64,000 bases of DNA, from positions 43,868,826-43,932,825 of the forward strand of contig JAYGXS010000004.1 of NCBI GenBank assembly GCA_036362985.1, written 5' to 3'. This DNA comes from Ligula intestinalis (lineage: Eukaryota; Platyhelminthes; Cestoda; Diphyllobothriidea; Diphyllobothriidae). Below the pieces are notes generated by a model, which saw only the letters and a program-made list of their open reading frames with translations, made no database searches and had not been told where the DNA came from. Below are positions 45,989 through 55,800 of the stretch, one piece after another. Position 1 is the first letter of the stretch; every line of letters starts with the position of its first letter. Position numbers and translations under genes: made by a program.

Positions 45989-46127
45989 TTATTTAACATC
46001 GGCTAGGGCAGCCTGAAGAGAATGCCAACAGCACACCGATGGGGAATTTATGGCCAGCAGGATGCAGTAGTGATCGAAGAGCTGACTTGTGATCTCACGA
46101 TCGTCCAGGAGCTCTAATCGTTCAATC
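45989..46127 (-). CDS. LCMT1: LCMT1 terminal exon with stop
   Basis: It encodes (R)IERLELLDDREITSQLFDH and YCILLAINSP to the TAA stop, matching the human terminus [20 protein letters not shown]. The acceptor is CTTGTAG|G. The stop lies within AAATAAA, so the polyadenylation hexamer AATAAA overlaps it, which suggests a very short 3' UTR or a downstream alternative signal. Confidence 0.92.
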
Positions 46128-49100
46128 CTACAAGAGAGGGAGTAATGCACGTAACGGCTGGCACACAAGTGCTTAAAATACTAAGTATTTTCTTTAAGTA
46201 GGCAAATTAATTTACTTTTAGAAATGTGTGATGAGGTGCCAATAGCATCCATCCTAGTGAAGGTAAAACTATTTAGGGAGAGCTGAAGGGAGGTTGGGTG
46301 GAGGGTCATACGAAGCTCTAAAGACGGATCCCTTATTCAGATAAATATAGAAAATCCGACAGCTTTGTTTGGGAGGGGGCAACTATCCGCGTTGGTTGGA
46401 AAAGCCTCAGGTAAACCAATGTGTTGAAATGACAACAGAGAAAATAATTGGACGAAACTCAGTTTTTTTCAGTTCCTAGTGTCTGTATAACTTGTCCACA
46501 GTGTACAGCTACATCGTGTACAACAGTAATGCCTATCACACTGCAAATGGCTCCGGTTCAAAACATATATATAGATATATATTCACTCAGGAATATGCGA
46601 ACACTAGACCGCAATGGCTTACGCAGGCCTTAAAAATAGAAGTGAACAAAAAGCGGAAGCTGTGGAAAAAAATGCTAGCAGACAGGACTCCTGCATCTGT
46701 CAGTGCCTACAAAACTCAGAGAAACCGGGTCAATGGTCTTATTCTCAAAACAAGACGGGCTTTCGAAGCAGACTTGCTAAACCGGGCCACAGTGAACCCC
46801 AAACTGTTTTACAGTTATCTCAGGCAGAGTACCAAAAACAAGGATCCGATACCCCTGCTAAGGACCGCTGAGGGAAGAGACTTGATAGATGATGAAGCGA
46901 AGGCTGATCATCTGTCGAAATTTTTCCAATCAGTCTTCACAAAGGAAACGGCATACGATCACCCCACCTACGACACCGAAGCGGATACAGTAGTTGAGAC
47001 TGTCCAATTCCCCGAGGCTGCTGTTCTTAAGGAACTCTTAAGTTTAAAAGAATCTAAGTCACCAGGTCCCGACAACGTACCAGCCAAGATTTTGAAGGAG
47101 CTCGCCAATGAGTTGGCCAAACCACTCTCTATGCTCTTCCAAACCTCCTTCGAAACAGGATGCCTACCAGTAGATTGGAAATCCGCGAGGATTACACCGC
47201 TATACAAGGGGGAAGCCGGGTCTCAGCGAATAACTACCGACCAGTCAGCCTTACTGCAATCTGTTGCAAAATCATGGAAAAAATTATCGAGCAACAACTT
47301 ATGCAGTTCCTGGAACAAAACCATCTGCTATCGGATGCTCAGCATGGTTTTCGTCGAGGTAGGTCCTGCGTTACAAACTTGCTCTACTGTTTAGAACGGT
47401 GGACTGAGGCAGTCGATAGTGGAAACTCAGTGCATGCTGTCTATATTGACTTCAAAAAGGCTTTCGATAGCGTGCCGCACTACCGCCTCCTTTATAAAGT
47501 CAGCCGCATAGGAGTAAGAGGTAGGCTCCTTACGTGGATAAAAAGCTTTCTAATCGGTCGCTCGCAAACTGTCCACATCAGCGACAAACAGTCAGCCAAG
47601 GTTGAGGTTGAGAGTGGTGTTCCCCAAGGCTCCGTTCTCGGTCCTATTTTGTTCGTTATCTACATCAACGACTGTGTCCGCGAACTGGATTGCGGCATCG
47701 CCATGTTTGCCGATGATATAAAACTTTGGAGCGAAATTCGAACTGTGGCTGACGAAGTGCACTTACAGGAAAATTTAAATAGACTTCAAAAATGGTCGGC
47801 GGACTGGCTCTTACCGTTCAATGAGAGCAAGTGCACCACCATTCGAGTTGGCAAATGCGGTTCTTCAAACGGCACGGCTTACCGACTGAATGACATACCA
47901 TTGAAGGAAGTGAACGCCCAGAAAGACTTGGGAGTCTGGATCACACCCTCGCTTAAACCATCCCTGCATTGGACAAAGGTAGCCAAGTCCGCGATGTCGA
48001 CCCTATACCTCGTCAAACGAGCTTTTTCTACCTTCAATGAAGAGTGCTTCACAAAAGTCTTCGGAACCTTCGTACGACCGCACCTAGAATCCGCTATCCA
48101 AGCTTGGAGACCCTGGGCCAGGAAAGACATCAACATCCTGGAAAAGGTACAACGGCGCGCAACCAAACTTGTTATGGGGCAGGGCTCGCAGCCTTATGAA
48201 ACACGGCTGTCGAATCTCAACCTCTTCCCTTTGCGCTACAGGCAGCTTCGGGGGGACCTGATACTAGCATTCCGCGTATTACGTCTTCAAGACTGCTGTC
48301 TTATATCAGGGGATTTTTTCGAATTAGCAACGACCACGAATCTGAGGGGTCATCCCCTCAAATTAAAGGTGACAGGGGCCAGGCTGGACGCTCGGAAACA
48401 CTTCTTTTCAAAAAGGGTGGTCGGAGCGTGGAATGCGCTTCCTCAGGACGTTGTTATGTCGGAATCGCTAGAGGGTTTTAAGCAAAAACTGGATCGATAT
48501 AGCAGTGCACGATGGATCGGAACTGACAATTTGCAATAACAATAATGCTACTTCCAATTTTTTCAGTAGTATTATTTTTTTTATATGCATTCACGTTTGC
48601 TATTTATAACGCCCTCCCACGCATGGCCTCATGCGAAGGTCTCCGCGGTCTACCCTACTTGGCTATCTGCGTACCGTGATTACCCGCTGGTGATCTTATC
48701 AGCCAGACCTGCCGGTCTAAACAGTCACCCTTGGTTCGACCCAAAGCAGACTCTCGACGATCTGGACGGATGCCTCTGTTTTTCCAGTTCCGTGGCGGAC
48801 TCTGCAATCAGCAAGGAAGAATCAGGACGTGGCTTCCACACGGTGATGATCCTGGGAACCTTTGCAATGCCCCCCCCCCATTTGGAACCCCCTTTTTTCT
48901 CCTAAATCCCACGCATTACCCCCACAAGGGCGACAGTTTTTCTCCTAAAAATCCCTGAGGAGTTTTTTCACTGTCTGCTCCTATTTTCATCCTATGACAC
49001 AGGACAATTGGCCTCAGTATCAATAAAAGCCGGTTGTAAGTATGCAGGAAGCGTGCAGCAGTGGAGGGGGGGAGGGGTGCATACCTCGCAGTAGTTTCCG

Positions 49101-49752
49101 ACGGCAGAGCGTTGTAGATCTCATTGATTGTCCACGAATGAACTTCGTTCCAGCCAGCCGAAAGAAACCTTTCAGAGATAGAATAAAGGAAGAGAGTGAT
49201 AAGAGGCAGGCGTTTACATGTAGGCGGCTGGAATATCACCCTTCAGTTCCAGTGACTTATTAAACTTCAAACTTCTCCCTCAAAGTCGACAAAATGACAC
49301 TCTTAGTCTTGGTTTTGGGGGGCGGGAGGCATGTCCTATCAAAGAAATCGGAGACCCCAACATCCCTACTAACCCCAAACCGGCCATCAGCGAATAAGAA
49401 AAGAAGGCCTGGACTATCAGTCGTTCCAGAATACCCCAGATTTAACTTGTCCTTCTCGTTCCGATGCACACATCCCCGGTTTACATCGGAAAGTGGTGCG
49501 CGAAGTCACCTCGACCATGGCTTTACACCGGATACAGACGTGGGAGTGGCGAGCGAGTGGGTAGATTCTGTGCGAGTCTGCCTACACTCCTTTTTTTCCC
49601 TCGTGCCAGTTCTCTGCGTTGCTCCCGCTTGCTGTCGCTTGCGTATTGCTTGCCCAGCTCACCTCTGTGTCAGTTGCGGCTTGCTCCAGCGTTTGCTGCG
49701 GCTTGTTGGAGCGCGTGGTGCCCATCGTCGAAATCGACGGGGNNNNNNNNNN

Positions 49753-49803
<51 letters not shown>

Positions 49804-52800
49804 GTAAATCAGAATGAGGGCAGCATCTACCGTACTCTCGCTTTTTCCCACCTCGGCCCGGTGCATGATCCAGTCAAGAAGACGGGAGGCGAGAGAGGGC
49901 GCAGGTGGCTGGCACGTCCGGAACTACCCCTAAGTGTGCGGCCACACCCGGCTCAGATCCCATAGCACAACGTTGAGTCCCTCTAACAACCGTTATAGAA
50001 GCCTCCCCCCGCCTACTATGCGTTGTGTTTTTACTGCCCGACGATACCACACCGGCTTCAGCCAGCAGTGATACGGCTCTAGTGATTGGCCGGAAATTTC
50101 GTCTTCGCCACTATTAACTACATATACTGCACCACTCCACCATATGTCTGAGGTCGCTAAACGATAGCCTGAAATCACTCAAGTACGCGCCTTAAGACAT
50201 AACAGGACAAGTATATGCCATAATCAGGTAGATCGGACAAATACCGCAGGTCTATCATATTCCCGATCGGAAACGACAGCGCAACGAGCCCGTGGTGCAA
50301 TCGTAGTGTTAAACTCAATTACCAAAGGCCCCGGGTTCGAATCTAGGGATTGGGTATGACTGGCTGATGACAGCTAAAAAGCCAGAAATGGCTACTCCAG
50401 TCTTCCTTGTCATTGTCGCTTCCACTCCATACTGTTTTGTGTAGATCCGATGGTTTTTCTAAACCTACTCCTGACAAAAATAAGTTTTAGGAACTCGATG
50501 GGCAATCATGGAATATTGCAAGTGAGACAGTACGTCTCCAGACATTTTGGACTTTGTCATCAAGTTTCATATACCGATGTACAGTGATGTGCAAAAACAA
50601 AATGTTAGGAGGGCCTAACACGCGAGTCATAACTCGGGCTGTCCCGAGGGCACTAGAACAAAGGAATCTGACAAACCACCGATGCATGCAGGGCGAGCAA
50701 AGAGAGCGACCTCGAAAGGAAAACCACGGGCCGGGGTCTGCCACCCGTGAGTTCATGCCTGGCCAGGGAGAAAGCGCGTGCGCCAAGCGTCACATGAGGA
50801 CACGGTGGCTGGTGCACTACGGCTGCCGGTAGAGGCCACTCGTGGAGGGCCAGGCAGAAGGGCACTCTGCTGCTGGAGACACAGGACTATGTTGTCCTAG
50901 ACGAGAGACTGCTACCGAGGTGAGACTGACGACAGAACATACGCTGCTGACGGACACAGAAGACCAAGCTGCCGGGCACACAGAAGACAACGCTGGTGTA
51001 CAAGCAAAACTAGTGACAGTAAGGTACAATCTGCTATACTGTTCTGCCTTCTCGTCCTACCACGTAACTGGGGGACATAGCCGGTGTTGACACAGGAACA
51101 CACAAGGTTATAACACAAAACAAGGGTAAGGATGAACGGTGGGGTTGTCTAAACAAGACACAGGAGGGGAAACTGCCAACAATGCAGGTGACTTTGTCCT
51201 AAATTCCGGGGAGATTAGATTTAGTATTAAGATGAGGATCGGGATTACGTCCAGGGTTGGGCGTAATCTTGGGGTCACGGTCAGAGTTTTAGTTAGGTTG
51301 AGGACAACGTTAAGGCTAGGGTTCGTGTTAACTGACGAGTTTAGGTTTATAGTAGCACTAGGCTTATGGTTAGGGTTACAGTTTAATTTTATGTTAAAGT
51401 TATTGATAGGGTTTGGAAATGAGAATATTTGGCCTTCCTGAAACGTTTCACATTGCCCCTTAATTGAAGTGGGCAAGGCATTTCTATTGCCGTGTCCTGG
51501 TAAGGCGGTCATACAACTCACCCCAACCAAAACAAGAGAACTAGGCGACCAGCTACGCTCAAATTCACAATAAAGAGTATGGCTTACCGCTGTTTTTGGT
51601 CATCTATAGATCCACAGGCCGAAAGTCCGGGCAATTCACAGGATCTGTCGCGGAAACTGCGGACCATAATTTCACCAAATTTGTCGTTCATATTGACCTG
51701 AGTTAAGTGATGCAGTGAGGTAAGAGAGAGGGTGATATAACGCAATACCGGTGGAAATGTCTCCACCACATTAAGCAGAGAGGGCAAAGGACCAAAACTA
51801 ACACAAATTCCGACGCTGAAAAGAGAGATTGCCACTCTACCACAGATTCAACAGGCAAACCGAAATAAAATCTGCACATCTCAGTGATCGATACGGTCTC
51901 TACAGGGACAGTTGATAGAACCAGAAATCGGCACTTTGCTGAAGAGATATGAGTACCCTACACTCGACGTCCCCCCAGCATGTGTCCACCGTTCTTGTCC
52001 GACCATTTCTATACTTGTTTTGCGTCTTGAGGCTCTGTAACGGACGGGCGAGTTCTGGTTTTAATCGACCAGTTTGAACTTTTGTAAGGAACGCGGAAAT
52101 AATTGACTCAAATGGTGCGTCAGACCCACTGACGTATAGATCCGCAACACCCTGTCTACTTTCCAGCTTTTTGCTTATTCATATATTTTATCTTACCTTT
52201 TATGGCTAACTAATAATCACCTACTTTTACATACACTTTATATCATTCCCTTTTTTAGACTATCTACAGTACCTCCTTCTTCTTTCAATTATTGCTCTAT
52301 ATAGTTGTTTTCCAATAAACGTTTGTGGCAAATAACTGCCTATCCTACCCCAGTGGTATCCCTACGGCGGATATACGCTTGGGAGTGCATTCTGAGTAAT
52401 GAATACTTCAGGAATTAATCCACCAGGCATGCATCAGGTCGAGAAAAGAAGACTGCCATCTTGCGAGAAAGATACTTCCACTCCACTTAACCCGCAAAAG
52501 TTGAACACTGCACCATCACATGCGCTGACCGAGAGCGAATAGGAATTGTCCGCTTTAACTTTACTGCCTTCGGTACAAAAGAAAATGCGAAGTATTCCGA
52601 AAGTTCGACTCTTGTATCAGCGATCTCGTACAATTCTTCTCGTGCACTGCCTCTGCGAACCGAAATCCAACCCTCGACCTCCCCGACGGTGGTTCGCGGG
52701 CAACGTGGGGAAACTCACGGCGAACAGAGGGTAATGGCAGGTAACACCGGGGACGTCATCTATAACAAAATTCCCAAGAAACTTCATGGACAATACGAAT

Positions 52801-55800
52801 ATCACCAATCTCAATACTGCTACGGCGTCCCCGGGAAGCGACGCGCTCCGTGGTCGTCTGGTGCGCGGAGTGCCAAAGATGCAAGCCAGTGCTCTCAACT
52901 TGAACAATGCTACGGCGTCCCCGGGAAGCGACGCGCTCCGTGGTCGCCCGGTGCCCGGAATGTCAAATATCCAAGCCAGTACCCTAAATTCGCGACACAC
53001 TTTGAACATCGGTTGCTGGAATGTGCGGACATTGCTTGATCCCAGCCGTCAAGCACTTCTAGCACGCGCATTATGGGACTATAAAGTAGACGTTGCCTGT
53101 CTGTCAGAAGTTAATGTCCCAGACTGGAACGAGAGAAATCAAAGTCCCACAAGAGCATGCTGAGTACGTGCTCCTCCACAGCGGACCACAAACAAACACA
53201 GGACTGCATGAGGTGGCAATAGCCATGACAAAAAAGGTGCATAACACTCTCTTAGCGTTTGAGCCTATCTCAGAGCGGATTGCCACAGCCCGCTTCAAAG
53301 GCACAATTGCAAATATGTATGTGGTTGCCGTTTAAGCGGATGAAGCAGTTAAGACGGAGTTCTATGAACGCCTTCAAGCTACAGTGGCCAGGATACCCCC
53401 TAGAGACTTGCTCTTCGTCGCCGGAGACTGGAATGCCAGGACTGGCCCGTGCGATGAAATCTCGAGACAAGTCATCGGAAAATACGGACTGGGCCAACGT
53501 TGCGACAATGGAGAACGATTGGTAACATTTGCTGATTACAACCATCTCGTCGTTACAAACACTCGTTTTCAACACCCCCATCGGCAGTTGCTAACATGGC
53601 ATTCAAACTATGGTCGAACGGCAAACCAGATAGACTACATCTTAGTACGCTCAAGGTGGAACACCTCAGTATCCGACAGCCGCTCGTTCCGAGGTGCGGA
53701 AGTTGGGTCGGATCACGTACTTGTCGGTGCCCGCTTTAAGCTCCGTTTGTCGAATCGAAGTAAGAAACTGCCCCCAAAACCTTTCAACGTTATGGCACTA
53801 TCACACACAGAAACCCGTGTAGCGTTCAACGAAAGTCTCACTGCACGGATCCGTGATCAATCCACTGTTCGCATCGAACCTCCAGATGACGTCGATAATG
53901 AAACTTCGCCCGATACTCAGTGGCCACACTTGAGAGGCGCGCTACAAAGTGCGATGAATTCGAGCTTGCAACAACAGGTAGTACCGAGGAAGGACTGTAT
54001 CTCCACAACCACCCTCCATCTATCGGCACAAGCTAGACTCGCTCGGTTGTCAAACTCAGAGAACTACCGCTCATTGAGACGCCAAACTACGCGATCAGCA
54101 AGATGCGACCGTCAGAACCATTGGACCGAGTTAGCTGGCTCCATGGAATCAGCTTCAAACTCTGGTAACTTCCACCAGCTCTATTACCTTTTATGTAAAG
54201 CATCAGGCAAATATAAACCGCCTCGCACTACCGTTCGGGATAACTCGGGTCATGTGATTACTGATATGGCTGGCAAAATCGATCGATGGCGAGAGCACTT
54301 TAGCGAGCTACTGGATCCGCCTATACGTTCACCTGCGAACCTACAGCTATCAACTCGAATTCCATACGGTAGTGACTGCGAGCCACCTACGAGATTTGAA
54401 GTGGAATCGGTATTACAACGATTAAAAGATCGGAAGGCAGCGGGTGAAGATGGTATCCCAGCAGAAGCCTACAAAACTAATTGTCCTGCTTTGACGGAAT
54501 CACTACATCGACTGCACTCGACTATATGGACTACCGAAGTCATCCCGACTGACTGGTCACTGTCCATTATTTTTCCGATACCGAAGCGCGGTGACAGGAC
54601 ATTATGCTCAAACTACCGCGGCATCAGCCTCATAGATATAGCCGCCAAAGTGTTTGCGACCATCCTTCGCCGTAGATTTTCGACTGACCGCGATCTTCGT
54701 ACTCATCCTAACCAAGGAGGATTTCGTCCAGGTAGAGGATGTATTGACCAGATCTTCATTCTACGCCGCATACTAGAGCACAGACATCAAAACCAGCAGA
54801 TCACTACCACCTGTTTTATCGACTTTAAAACCGCCTTTGATTCTATCAACAGAAAAGCTTTATGGCAAGTCTTGCTTGCTGACGGTCTCCCACCAAAATT
54901 GCACAATCTTATCAAAGCTTACTATGGCACAACATCAGCCCGAGTAAGAACCCTTGGTGAAGAGTCAACTTCTTTCCCTCTAACTTGTGGAGTTCGACAA
55001 GGGTGCCCTCTTTCTCCAGTTATCTTCAACTTCTCGATCGACTGGGTAATGCATCAGTCAATTCTACCTGACAGTGGATGTAAAATCAGCTCTGAATTCA
55101 GAGTACCTGACCTGGAATATGCCGATAACATTGTCGTACTCGGTAAAACTCCTCAATCACTACAGCCAACGCTAGACCGAATCACCGGCTTCGCGGCAAC
55201 TGTTGGTCTGACAATTAATGTGCTCAAGACGAAGCTCCTGACTACGTATCTGGGCGCAACACAACCACTGTTTATCAGCGGTCAACCCATTGAAGAAGTT
55301 AGCTGTTTCCGCTATTTGGGCTCGAATATGCTAGCCAATGGACAGGCCAAAGACTAAATCAAGAACCGAATCGCGCAGGCTAGAAATGCATTTAGGCTAC
55401 TAGCCAGACCACTCTAGTCTCGCTCAGACATCAGTTTACGTACTAAGCTGCTGATATACAAAGCATCAATCAGACCGGTGTTAGTATATGCCTGCGAAAC
55501 ATGACCAGTGAGAAAGGCAGACATCCTATCGCTCGAAGTCTTTGACCGTTGGTGTCTTCGACCCCTCTTAAGAGTCTTCTGGCAGGATCGAATCTCCAAT
55601 GTTGAGCTATACCGCAGATGTTTCAAACTACCAAGTCTAGCATCGTACACCCAGCATCGCCGATTGCAATGGTTTGGCCATGTCCTGCGCAAACCATCGA
55701 CGGACCTCTGCAGATTGGTCGTGAACCCTTCTCATAGTGCAAACTGGAGATATCGACAAGGCGGTCAACTGAAGACATGGCTCAGCACCGTTAAGTCGGA

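Noticed and set aside
49294..49965. 223-residue plus ORF across the gap and GT run
   Set aside because: It reads through N bases, a dispersed repeat and a microsatellite, so it is not a gene.
51108..51530. 140-residue minus ORF with repeating Asn-Leu/Asn-Pro
   Set aside because: The pattern is simply the translation of the six-base telomere-like repeat.
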